Shown piece after piece: positions 31,004 to 39,799 of a stretch of DNA of 64,000 nucleotides (position 1 is the stretch's first letter; each line of letters opens with the position of its first letter). The stretch lies in assembly GCA_964502145.1 (NCBI GenBank), contig CAZCVI010000030.1, positions 1-64,000 of the forward strand, read 5' to 3'. The notes beneath the pieces are model-generated. The model was given only the letters and a program-made list of their open reading frames with translations. It made no database searches and was not told the origin of the DNA. The translations under genes were made by a program, and so were the position numbers. Source of the stretch: CAZCVI01 sp964502145 (lineage in GTDB: Bacteria > Acidobacteriota > Aminicenantia > UBA2199).

Positions 31004-32725
31004 ATGAACGAAATAAAAGTAAAAACACATGGTGCAGTAACAGAAGAAAAAATCTTATTGGTGTTGCTGCCATTCTGGGATCCACAGATTCCCCCACTGG
31101 GAATCGCATGTTTAAAAAGTTATCTCCAATTGTTTGGCTATCAGGTAAAAGCCGTGGATGCCAATCTGGAGGTTCTATTCAGAGAATTCCACGATAGTTA
31201 TTTCTCGGTCATGCAAGAAGCGATTCCTGCAAACAAGATCGGCAATCTATTCAACATCGGTAACCAGGTTTTCCGCAATCACTTGATGGCACACCTGAAT
31301 TATACGGATCAGAATCGTTATCTGAGTTTGGTGAAAAATATTGTCTGGCAAACGTTTTATACGGATATTGACAATAACCGCGTGGCTAGATTAAACAGGA
31401 TTATAAACGACTTTTTCACGGCTCTGGAAACCTACTTTAACACGCTACTGGACCAAGAACAACCGACTGTATTGGGTTTGTCTGTATACGGTGATACATT
31501 CCCAGCCTCATTGGCGGCATTTAAATGGGCCAAACAAAAGAACGCCAGTATAAAGACAATCATTGGCGGGGGTATCTTTGCGGACCAACTGGCACCGGGT
31601 TCTCCGAACCTGGAGTATTTTATTGAAAAAACAAAAGAATATATTGATGCGATTATTATCGGCGAAGGCGAAGAGTTGATGGTCCGCTTTCTAAAAGGAG
31701 AATTGGAACCGACACAACGGGTATACGGTTTGTTGGATGTGCAGGGCAAGTATGTAGATATGTCTGGGATGGATATTCCTGACTTTTCTGATTTCGATTT
31801 GAATCCCTATCCGTTCCTGGCCCATTTTGGGGCACGGAGTTGTCCATATCAATGCCATTTTTGCTCGGAAACAATCAACTGGGGAAAATACCGCCGCAAA
31901 GATGTGACGCAAAGTGTGGCGGAATTTATTCGCCTGTACAAACGACACGGCATGCAATTGTTTCTACTGACGGATTCGACATTAAACCCGATTGTCACAC
32001 CGCTGGCCAATGAATTTATCAAATCAGGCGTGGCGATTTACTGGGATGGCTTTTTACGGGCGGATAAACATGTATGCAATATCGACAATACGATATTATG
32101 GCGGCAGGGGGGATTCTACCGGGCTAAATTGGGTCTGGAAAGTGGATCACAACGCGTGTTAGACCTGATGAATAAAGAAATTACCATTGAACAAAGCCGA
32201 CAAGCACTGGCTGCCCTGGCATTTGCGGGAATTAAAACCACGACGTTCTGGCTTTTTGGGTTTCCGGGTGAAACGGAAGCAGACTTTTTACAGACGTTGG
32301 CTTTCTTAACGGAAAACAAGGATACTATTTATGAAGCGGACTGCAATGCCTTTAATTACTTTTTAACGGGACAGGCGAATTCGGAGGAGTGGTTGAAAAA
32401 CAATAAAGGGGTGCTGTTATACCCTGAAATAGAAAACGAGGTACTTATCTCGCCGACCTGGGTATTGGATGGCGAACCTTCACGGGAAGAAGCCTATAAC
32501 CGGGTAAATCGCTTCATCGACCATTGCAAAAAACTGGGGATTCCCAATCCCTATTCATTAAAAGATGTATGCCGGGCAGATGAACGCTGGCAAAAAATCC
32601 ATAAGAACGCGGTTCCTGCGGTGGTGGATTTTAAAAATAAAGATATCTATATAGATGAATGCAGAAGAATTAAAAAAATAACCCTGGCCCGCAATATCCT
32701 GCCAGATAATGAGGATTGGCTTTAA
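31004..32725 (+). CDS. Cobalamin-binding radical SAM enzyme, NRPS tailoring candidate
   Basis: A 573-residue B12-binding radical SAM protein. The N-terminal part looks like a B12-binding Rossmann domain (LLVLLPFWDPQIPPLGIACL and following). The radical SAM core has CPYQCHFC, i.e. CxxxCxxC with cysteines at residues 280, 284 and 287. The frame is open from 30950, inside the NRPS gene. The ATG at 31004 has GGAGGAG six bases upstream and is the likely start, 37 bases after the NRPS stop. Family members catalyse methylation at unactivated carbons and other radical reactions. Its place between two NRPS genes of one operon suggests it modifies the peptide or a precursor amino acid, but the reaction cannot be read from sequence. 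It ends about 95 bases before the second NRPS. Confidence 0.85.
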   Translation: MNEIKVKTHGAVTEEKILLVLLPFWDPQIPPLGIACLKSYLQLFGYQVKAVDANLEVLFREFHDSYFSVMQEAIPANKIGNLFNIGNQVFRNHLMAHLNYTDQNRYLSLVKNIVWQTFYTDIDNNRVARLNRIINDFFTALETYFNTLLDQEQPTVLGLSVYGDTFPASLAAFKWAKQKNASIKTIIGGGIFADQLAPGSPNLEYFIEKTKEYIDAIIIGEGEELMVRFLKGELEPTQRVYGLLDVQGKYVDMSGMDIPDFSDFDLNPYPFLAHFGARSCPYQCHFCSETINWGKYRRKDVTQSVAEFIRLYKRHGMQLFLLTDSTLNPIVTPLANEFIKSGVAIYWDGFLRADKHVCNIDNTILWRQGGFYRAKLGLESGSQRVLDLMNKEITIEQSRQALAALAFAGIKTTTFWLFGFPGETEADFLQTLAFLTENKDTIYEADCNAFNYFLTGQANSEEWLKNNKGVLLYPEIENEVLISPTWVLDGEPSREEAYNRVNRFIDHCKKLGIPNPYSLKDVCRADERWQKIHKNAVPAVVDFKNKDIYIDECRRIKKITLARNILPDNEDWL

Positions 32726-32745
32726 TGGCAAGACAGCTATTATAA

Positions 32746-32788
32746 GAGTATGGTATGAGTATTGTATGAGTATTGTATGCGTATTATT
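32746..32788 (+). repeat. Short tandem repeat in the intergenic gap before the second NRPS
   Basis: Three to four imperfect units of about 11-12 bases (GTATGAGTATT) lie in tandem between the radical SAM stop and the NRPS ribosome-binding site. I see no promoter or terminator here. It could be a slippage-prone spacer. Confidence 0.6.
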
Positions 32789-32820
32789 AAATAAAAAATA
32801 GTAATTATGGAGGAATGAGC

Positions 32821-35430
32821 ATGACTGATAAAAATGAATTAAAAACTGAAAACACGGGGCTGGGGCTATCTGGAAATGATCGGGATTTCTGGGTGGAAAA
32901 GTTTTCGGGCACGTTGCTAAAAAGTTATTTCCCTTATGACCAAAAACCAATCTCTATAGCAGAACAGAAAGCGGGTACGATTAGCTTTCGCTTGGATGGC
33001 CCGCTTTTTTTGCGCTTAACCACGTTGAGCGCGGGACAGGACCACAGGTTGTATATTGTTCTGGTCAGCGCGCTATTACTTCTGCTTAACCGCTATACTG
33101 GCAATGACGATATTATTATTGGTATGCCGATTTATAGACAAGAAATAGACGGGGATTTTCCGAATAAAGTGTTGGGACTACGAAACCACTTAAACTATTC
33201 AATGACGGTTAAGGAGCTGTTGAAGCAGGTAAGCCTGGAACTTTACGAGGCTGCGGAACATCAAAATTATCCGATCCAAACGTTATTGTATCATTTGAAT
33301 CTTCCGTTTAAGGAGGGCGATTTTGCGCTGTTTGATGTGGCAATCGCGCTGAAAAACATACAACCGAAAGAATACCTCAATCATATTGGTCATAAAATTA
33401 CGTTTTCCTTTTTGAAAAAAGAGGCTGTGATTGAAGGGGTGATTGACTATTGTTCCTCATGGTATCAACCGGGTACGATGGCGCAGATTGCCAGACATTA
33501 TATAAATATCCTGAATAGTGCCACGAGTGATTTAAATGCTGCGATTTCCACTATTGAAATGCTGACCGGGGCTGAACGGGAACAATTGACCGTGGAATTG
33601 AACAATACGCGCCGGGATTATCCGGCAGAAAAAACAATTGACGAACTATTTGAAGAACAGGTTGCACTAAGACCAAATAAAATCGCGCTGACTTATGAAG
33701 GTGATCCGCGCACTTACGCAGATGTAAATAAAGAAGCCAACTGTTTGGCTGCATATCTCCGTTTTTTAGGGGTTAAAATAGGTGAACCGGTGGCATTGGA
33801 GATGGAAAATTCCCATCTGGTGATTGTGGGGGTACTGGCCATACTAAAAGCAGGGGGTGTTTATTTACCGATCAATGTGGAATACCCGGATGAACGAAAA
33901 AAATACATTCTGAAAGATTGTTTTGCCAATCTAATGGTAACCAATAACCGGGAGTGCGGCAGGTATGATTTACCACTGCAACAGATTTACCTGGACGGCA
34001 GAGGCATGTATGACTATGAAAATAATACGTGTCCTGAAGCTGCGGAAAATAGTCGGCGTTTGCATGGCAGTAATGATGCGGCGTATATTATGTATACGTC
34101 GGGTTCTACAGGTACGCCTAAAGGGGTTATCGTGGAGCATCGTAATGCGGTACGTCTGGTAAAGAATACTAATTTTATTCAATTCTGCGAAAATGATAGT
34201 ATTTTGTTGACTGGTGCATTGGAGTTTGATGCATCTACTTTCGAGATCTGGGGCGCGTTGTTAAACGGTTTAACCCTGCATCTGGTAAGCAAGGATACTA
34301 TTCTGGATTATGGGGGCTTAAACGACATCATTATGCAAAACAGGGTAACGATCATGTGGTTAACCGCCTCGCTTTTTAACCGGATGTTGGATTCCGATAT
34401 TCATTTATTTGCCAATCTGAAACACCTGTTGGTGGGTGGTGATGTATTGTCGCCACTGCATATCAACCGCGTGCGCCAGCAGTTCCCTGCCTTAACGGTT
34501 ACGAATGGTTATGGACCGACGGAGAACACGACCTTTTCGACTACCTTTCGAATAAATAAGGATTATACGGAAAGTATCCCTATTGGTACACCGATTGCGA
34601 ATTCATGCGCGTATATTCTGGACAGTTCATTCCGTTTGGTTCCTATGGGTGTTACGGGGGAACTGTTTGTGGGTGGCGATGGTTTGTCCAGAGGTTATCT
34701 CAACAACCCGGAACTCACGGCGGAGAAATTTATTTATTTATCCCCGGATGGAGGTGCAAGCACCCGTTTGTATCGCACTGGCGACCAAGTGGCGTACTTG
34801 CCCAATGGAAATATCGAATTTTTAGGGCGCATCGATTCCCAGGTTAAGATTAGAGGCTATCGCATCGAACCTGAAGAGATTGAAAATATCTTGCTGCAAA
34901 ACGATCATATCAAAGAAGCAGTGGTGCTAGACAAAACAGATAGAGACGGTGATAAGTATTTGTGCGCCTACATTGTCCCTGCGGCAGGAAAAACAATCGC
35001 GCTGGATACAGTGGAATTAAGACAGGCGATTTCCTTGCAACTGCCCGATTACATGGTGCCGTCATCTTTTGTGCTATTAACTGAAATACCTCTGACTGCC
35101 AATGGCAAAGTGGATAAAAAATCATTGCCGGATCCAGAAATGGGCACTGCGGGTGCAGCCTATATGGCGCCGGGGAATCCGGTGGAAGAGAAATTTGTTG
35201 AAATATGGTCGGAAGTATTAAAAATTGCAAAAGAAAACATCGGCATAGATGCGGATTTTTTTGAAATGGGCGGACACTCTCTTAAAGCCACTATTGTTAT
35301 CTCCAAATTACATAAAGTGTTTCATGTCAAAATTCCCTTGGCAGAACTGTTTAAAACCCCCACTATTCGCGCTCTGGCCAAATGGGTAAATAAATCAAAT
35401 TCATTGCTCAATCAGTATTTAGCCCTAGAT
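32821..35430 (+). other. NRPS module 9: half C-A(Val)-PCP
   Basis: The half C domain (about 32870-33590) has no catalytic His motif. The A domain (about 33620-35140) gives the code DAFWLGGTFK, one residue from the canonical Val code DAFWIGGTFK. The A10 motif NGKVDKK is intact. The PCP has EMGGHSLKA. Val is predicted at position 9. Confidence 0.8.
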
Positions 35431-38400
35431 GTGGCTGAAAAAAAAGAATACTACCCATTATCAGCGGCACAAAAACGACTCTATGTTTTACAACAAATGG
35501 AACTGGACAGCGCGGTGTATAATGTGTCGCAAGTAATGCCCATGATTGGAGAAGCCAACCTAACTAAAATGACAACTATTTTCAGACAGCTCATTGAGCG
35601 GCACGAGAGCTTCCGCACTTCCTTTGTTTTTGTTAATGAAGAACCCGTGCAGGTGATACACCCAGCCGTCGATTTTAACATCGAGTATTATGATTTGACA
35701 GAAAATAACGATAATAACGCCACTGAAAAAGAAACCACGAGAGATGACTTGATCAGCACCTTTGTCAGACCTTTTGATCTTTCCCAGTCGCCACTGTTAC
35801 GGGTACGACTGGTAAAAGAAAATAATAACCATTATATTTTTATGGTAGACATCCATCATATCATTACCGACGGGACATCCATGGTTTTATTGATAAACGA
35901 GTTTACCGCGTTGTCCGCCGGTGACGTGTTGCCCCCGTTAACCTATCAATACAAAGATTATTCGCAATGGCAGAACCATAAAAAGCAAAGAGACGCGAGC
36001 CAGCAACAGGAAAACTATTGGTTGCAGCAATTTTCTGGCGAGATACCCGTATTAAACCTGCCTCTCGATTATAAAAGACCTGCAATCCAGAGTTTTGCCG
36101 GTGATATCATTCAGTTTGAATTAGAAGTTGAAACTGCCACAGCATTAAAAACAATTGTTTCCAACAATGGTTCAACCCTTTTTATGGGCTGGTTGGCTCT
36201 GGTTAACATCTGGTTGGCACGGCTTTCTGGTCAGGAAGATATTATTGTGGGCACACCGATTGCAGGACGCAGACATGCGGATCTGGAAAAAATAATCGGC
36301 ATGTTTGTGAATACCCTGGCTTTGCGAAATTGTCCCCAGGGTGATAAAACGTTTAATGAATTTCTGCAAGACGTAAAAACCCAGACATTATCTGCGTTTG
36401 AGAATCAAGAGTACCAGTTCGAAGACCTCGTGGAAAAAGTCGCTATCACCCGCGATGCCAGTCGCAACCCATTATTCGATATCATGTATACTTTCTACAA
36501 CATTGATGCACCGCGTACAGAATATGACTCGGACTATTCCGAAAAAAAATCTCAAGGTACATCTTCAGTATCCGCTGTTCCCGCTGATATTTATTCTGAT
36601 AATCGCCATTCAGCCAAATTTGATCTGGATATTTGTATCGAAGAATCCGGTGGGACGTTTTATTTCACCCTGGAATATTGTTCCAAATTATTTAAAAAAG
36701 AGACTATCGCACGGTATGCCCTTTATTTAAAAAATATCTTGGCCGCTGTGACCACGGACAGCCACGTCCGCTTATCCTCTATAGACATGATCACCGAAAC
36801 CGAAAAACACCAACTATTACAAGATTTTAATAATACTGCGGTTCCATATTCACGCGCACTCACCATTCAGCAGTTGTTTGAAGAACAGGTTTTTCGCACT
36901 CCAGACCAAACCGCCGTAGTTTTTAAAGATCACCAATTAACCTACATAGAATTAAACCGCAGAGCCAACCGTTTATCGCGCTTGCTCCGGCGCAAAGGAG
37001 TAAAAGCAGAACGCATTGTACCTATTATGGTGGAACGTTCCTTGGATATGATTATTTCTGTTGTTGCCGTTCTAAAAGCAGGCGGTGCTTATTTACCTTT
37101 GGATCCATTATACCCGGCGCAACGTATCGCGTATTTACTGTTAGATTGCCAATGCACCTTATTATTAACGCAAGCTCACCTAACAAAGCAGTTCCAATTT
37201 CCCGACGCTGTTGAAATCGTTTATACCGATGATAGCAGTCTAATCCATGAAGCCGCAGACAATCCAGAACCTATTGCCAGTGCGGAAAATTTGGTTTATG
37301 TTATTTATACCTCTGGTTCTACCGGCCAGCCGAAAGGGGTGATGGTGCAGAACAACCATTACGTGAATCTCCTGATGGCCTGGAGAGAAAAATATCACCC
37401 GGAGCAAAATGTCAATAATGTACTGCAAATGGCCTCTTTCTCCTTTGATGTATTTGCCGGCGACCTCGGCAAGGCATTACTCAATGGCCAAAAGCTAGTG
37501 CTCTGTCCAGCAACTGTTTTGACGGACTTGAATTCCTTTTACCAACTCGTGCGCAAGGAAAAAATAACCTCCATTGATTCCACACCGGCCTTTGTTTTGC
37601 CCTTTATGGACTATGTGTTTGAAAATCATCTGCCCATTGATAACCTGAAACTACTCATTATCGGTTCCGACAGTTGTCCTGCGACCAGTTTTAAAACCCT
37701 GCTGACCCGATTCAGCGAAAAGATGCGGATAATAAATTGTTATGGTGTGACTGAAGCCACTATTGATACAAGCCTGTACGAAGAACCAGTGGAAAAACTC
37801 CCCCTCTTTGGCAATGTGCCCATTGGGAAACCTCATGCCAACATGAAAATGATTGTTTTAGATAAATACCAGAAATTGGTGCCCATCGGGATTCCCGGTG
37901 AGCTTTATATTGGTGGAAAAAGTGTGGCCCGGGGTTATTTACATCGGGCAGAACTCACCCAACAACACTTCATTGCCGATCCGTTTGTTTCTGGAGAACG
38001 TCTCTATAAAACCGGTGACCTTGTCAAATGGCAACCCGACGGTAATCTTGAGTTTCTCGGCAGAATCGACCACCAAGTCAAGATTCGCGGTTATCGTATT
38101 GAATTAGGCGAAATTGAAGCATTGCTGTTGGCGCACGCCTCTATCAAAGAGACGGTTGTGCTGGTCAGCGAGTCTGATGAGAAATATATCTGCGCCTATA
38201 TTGTGCCCCGTGAACCCCACATGTTTGACCACTCATTTATGGAATTAAAAGAGTATCTGGCCGCCACATTACCCGAGTATATGGTGCCCGCTTATTTTGT
38301 GTCCCTCTCAGAATTACCCTTAACCCCCAATAATAAAATTGACAGGCACGCTTTAACCCGCTTGTTGACCCAAGATTTTAAATGTCCCGCTCAATATACA

Positions 38401-39531
38401 GCCCCCAGCAATCCCATTGAAGAAAAACTAACAGCTCTCTGGTCCGAAGTACTATGCTTAAAAAAAGAAAAAATCAGCATCACTGCCAACTTTTTTGAAC
38501 TGGGTGGTCACTCTTTAAAAGCCACTATCCTCACCGCCAAGATAAACCATGCCTTTGCCGTACAATTCCCGCTGGCCGAACTATTTAAAACTCCCACCAT
38601 CAAACAATTGGCCGCATACATGGCCACCCAGTCAGCCTCCCTAAATTATGAAAAAGACGACAATTTAATCCTCTTAAGAAAAGGAACTCAACCAGGCATC
38701 ACTCTCTTCTTCATCCATGATGGTAGCGGTGGTACCGAAAGTTATTTGGAATTTTGCAAACATCTTGAACCCTCCATGACGTGTTGGGGTGTACAAGCCG
38801 ATGCCTTGGAAACACCTGCACCCCGCCATGTGACTATTGAAGAACTCGCGCAACATTATATGGTCAAGATAAAAAAAGTTCAACCCCAAGGCCCTTATTT
38901 TATTGCTGGTTGGAGTTTGGGAGGCACCATAGCCTTTGAAATCGTCCAGCAATTGGAACAAACTGGGCAGGATGTCGCGTTTTTAGGCATCATTGATTCC
39001 ACACCGCCAAGGCGTGAGTTACAGGAGAGCACCCCTGATATTACTTTGGAAACGGAATTGAAATGGATATATGATTATTTACCCGACGAAACCATTCGGG
39101 AACAAGTCACACGTCTCACCCTCATCAATCAATTATGGCCCGTTATTCTCGACTATTTAGCAGATATCCATTTTGAAGCGGATCGGTTTAGACAATTGCT
39201 TCCCCCAGAAATCGGTCCCTTGATTCCCGATTTTGAGCAGCAAGGCATACCCCAATTGGTCCAGTATTGGAATGCGATTCGTAGCCTTGATCATGCGCGC
39301 AATAAATACGTACCTGCCAGACACATCAAAAGCCCCGTTCATTACTTTGCAGCCGAAGAAAGTTGGCTGTTGGACCGTGAACGTTGGAATACCTATTCGT
39401 TGCAGCCCTTGCAATTCCATGAAATCCGTGGCGATCATTTTTCCATTTTTAAAACAGCTTCCCATGTGATCCCTTTTGCCGCTTTGTTCAGCCAACTCAT
39501 AACCGCGAAAAACAATAACAAAACGAAGTAA
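32821..39531 (+). CDS. Nonribosomal peptide synthetase, two modules with thioesterase
   Basis: A 2,236-residue NRPS: partial C (about 250 residues), A-PCP, C-A-PCP, thioesterase. GGAGG at 32809-32813 lies seven bases before the ATG at 32821 and only one before the ATG at 32815, so 32821 is chosen. The N-terminus contains only the C-terminal lobe of a condensation domain. It starts at the FWVEKFSG region and has no HHxxxDG motif, while the preceding synthetase ends with a full C domain. The thioesterase has the nucleophile motif GWSLGG (Ser about residue 2032) and a late GDHFSIF with the likely catalytic His near residue 2206. It finishes the assembly line by hydrolysis or macrocyclisation. 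A hairpin element begins immediately after the stop codon. Confidence 0.95.
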   Translation: MTDKNELKTENTGLGLSGNDRDFWVEKFSGTLLKSYFPYDQKPISIAEQKAGTISFRLDGPLFLRLTTLSAGQDHRLYIVLVSALLLLLNRYTGNDDIIIGMPIYRQEIDGDFPNKVLGLRNHLNYSMTVKELLKQVSLELYEAAEHQNYPIQTLLYHLNLPFKEGDFALFDVAIALKNIQPKEYLNHIGHKITFSFLKKEAVIEGVIDYCSSWYQPGTMAQIARHYINILNSATSDLNAAISTIEMLTGAEREQLTVELNNTRRDYPAEKTIDELFEEQVALRPNKIALTYEGDPRTYADVNKEANCLAAYLRFLGVKIGEPVALEMENSHLVIVGVLAILKAGGVYLPINVEYPDERKKYILKDCFANLMVTNNRECGRYDLPLQQIYLDGRGMYDYENNTCPEAAENSRRLHGSNDAAYIMYTSGSTGTPKGVIVEHRNAVRLVKNTNFIQFCENDSILLTGALEFDASTFEIWGALLNGLTLHLVSKDTILDYGGLNDIIMQNRVTIMWLTASLFNRMLDSDIHLFANLKHLLVGGDVLSPLHINRVRQQFPALTVTNGYGPTENTTFSTTFRINKDYTESIPIGTPIANSCAYILDSSFRLVPMGVTGELFVGGDGLSRGYLNNPELTAEKFIYLSPDGGASTRLYRTGDQVAYLPNGNIEFLGRIDSQVKIRGYRIEPEEIENILLQNDHIKEAVVLDKTDRDGDKYLCAYIVPAAGKTIALDTVELRQAISLQLPDYMVPSSFVLLTEIPLTANGKVDKKSLPDPEMGTAGAAYMAPGNPVEEKFVEIWSEVLKIAKENIGIDADFFEMGGHSLKATIVISKLHKVFHVKIPLAELFKTPTIRALAKWVNKSNSLLNQYLALDVAEKKEYYPLSAAQKRLYVLQQMELDSAVYNVSQVMPMIGEANLTKMTTIFRQLIERHESFRTSFVFVNEEPVQVIHPAVDFNIEYYDLTENNDNNATEKETTRDDLISTFVRPFDLSQSPLLRVRLVKENNNHYIFMVDIHHIITDGTSMVLLINEFTALSAGDVLPPLTYQYKDYSQWQNHKKQRDASQQQENYWLQQFSGEIPVLNLPLDYKRPAIQSFAGDIIQFELEVETATALKTIVSNNGSTLFMGWLALVNIWLARLSGQEDIIVGTPIAGRRHADLEKIIGMFVNTLALRNCPQGDKTFNEFLQDVKTQTLSAFENQEYQFEDLVEKVAITRDASRNPLFDIMYTFYNIDAPRTEYDSDYSEKKSQGTSSVSAVPADIYSDNRHSAKFDLDICIEESGGTFYFTLEYCSKLFKKETIARYALYLKNILAAVTTDSHVRLSSIDMITETEKHQLLQDFNNTAVPYSRALTIQQLFEEQVFRTPDQTAVVFKDHQLTYIELNRRANRLSRLLRRKGVKAERIVPIMVERSLDMIISVVAVLKAGGAYLPLDPLYPAQRIAYLLLDCQCTLLLTQAHLTKQFQFPDAVEIVYTDDSSLIHEAADNPEPIASAENLVYVIYTSGSTGQPKGVMVQNNHYVNLLMAWREKYHPEQNVNNVLQMASFSFDVFAGDLGKALLNGQKLVLCPATVLTDLNSFYQLVRKEKITSIDSTPAFVLPFMDYVFENHLPIDNLKLLIIGSDSCPATSFKTLLTRFSEKMRIINCYGVTEATIDTSLYEEPVEKLPLFGNVPIGKPHANMKMIVLDKYQKLVPIGIPGELYIGGKSVARGYLHRAELTQQHFIADPFVSGERLYKTGDLVKWQPDGNLEFLGRIDHQVKIRGYRIELGEIEALLLAHASIKETVVLVSESDEKYICAYIVPREPHMFDHSFMELKEYLAATLPEYMVPAYFVSLSELPLTPNNKIDRHALTRLLTQDFKCPAQYTAPSNPIEEKLTALWSEVLCLKKEKISITANFFELGGHSLKATILTAKINHAFAVQFPLAELFKTPTIKQLAAYMATQSASLNYEKDDNLILLRKGTQPGITLFFIHDGSGGTESYLEFCKHLEPSMTCWGVQADALETPAPRHVTIEELAQHYMVKIKKVQPQGPYFIAGWSLGGTIAFEIVQQLEQTGQDVAFLGIIDSTPPRRELQESTPDITLETELKWIYDYLPDETIREQVTRLTLINQLWPVILDYLADIHFEADRFRQLLPPEIGPLIPDFEQQGIPQLVQYWNAIRSLDHARNKYVPARHIKSPVHYFAAEESWLLDRERWNTYSLQPLQFHEIRGDHFSIFKTASHVIPFAALFSQLITAKNNNKTK
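35430..38640 (+). other. NRPS module 10: C-A(Orn-like)-PCP
   Basis: The LCL C domain has IHHIITDG. The A domain (about 36850-38360) reads DVGDIGCIDK, identical to module 5 and close to known Orn codes. The A10 motif reads PNNKIDR instead of the usual NGKIDR; the lysine is kept. The PCP has ELGGHSLKA. Orn or a related diamino acid is predicted as the last residue. Confidence 0.75.
38650..39531 (+). other. Thioesterase domain
   Basis: Alpha/beta-hydrolase type I thioesterase fused after the last carrier. It has FIAGWSLGGTIAFEI with the Ser codon at 38914, IIDSTPP (possible acid) near 38990, and GDHFSIF near 39433. It releases the finished peptide; whether the product is linear or cyclic cannot be told. 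Confidence 0.85.
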
Positions 39532-39691
39532 CCTAAATCCACCGCCAAATTAATGGGAAGTATGGGAAGAATGGGAATTTTTTTGTTTATCCCATCATTC
39601 CCATACTTCCCATACTTCCCATAATTCCCATACTTCCCATAATTCCCACTTGATTTTATAGTACTCTCAAAGAATTGGCGGTGAATTCAGG
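39532..39691 (+). repeat. 160-bp TIR hairpin element, copy 1
   Basis: The ends CCTAAATCCACCGCCAA (39532-39548) and TTGGCGGTGAATTCAGG (39675-39691) are inverted repeats with two mismatches. Between them, tandem 9-mers of the type ATGGGAAGT face complementary TTCCCATAC-type 9-mers around an AT-rich loop. The element starts at the base after the NRPS stop codon. It may act as a terminator; no coding capacity. Confidence 0.8.
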
Positions 39692-39746
39692 ATAACAATT
39701 CAGACTGTAATAAATAAAGCGCATCAAATTTCAGGCTATTCCTGCT

Positions 39747-39775
39747 TTGAAAAAATAATGGAATTGGTATATAAT
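39747..39775 (+). promoter_or_regulatory. Promoter of AAA-ATPase_like gene copy 1
   Basis: TTGAAA (39747-39752), 17 bases, TATAAT (39770-39775). The in-frame ATG at 39758 falls between the two boxes, so it cannot be the start of the protein made from this promoter. Confidence 0.75.
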
Positions 39776-39799
39776 AACAGTGGAGGTCGTAAATATACC

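Noticed and set aside
39758..39799. Upstream in-frame ATG as the start of AAA copies 1 and 2
   Set aside because: It lies between the -35 and -10 boxes, and the frame is lost in copy 3 by a one-base change.
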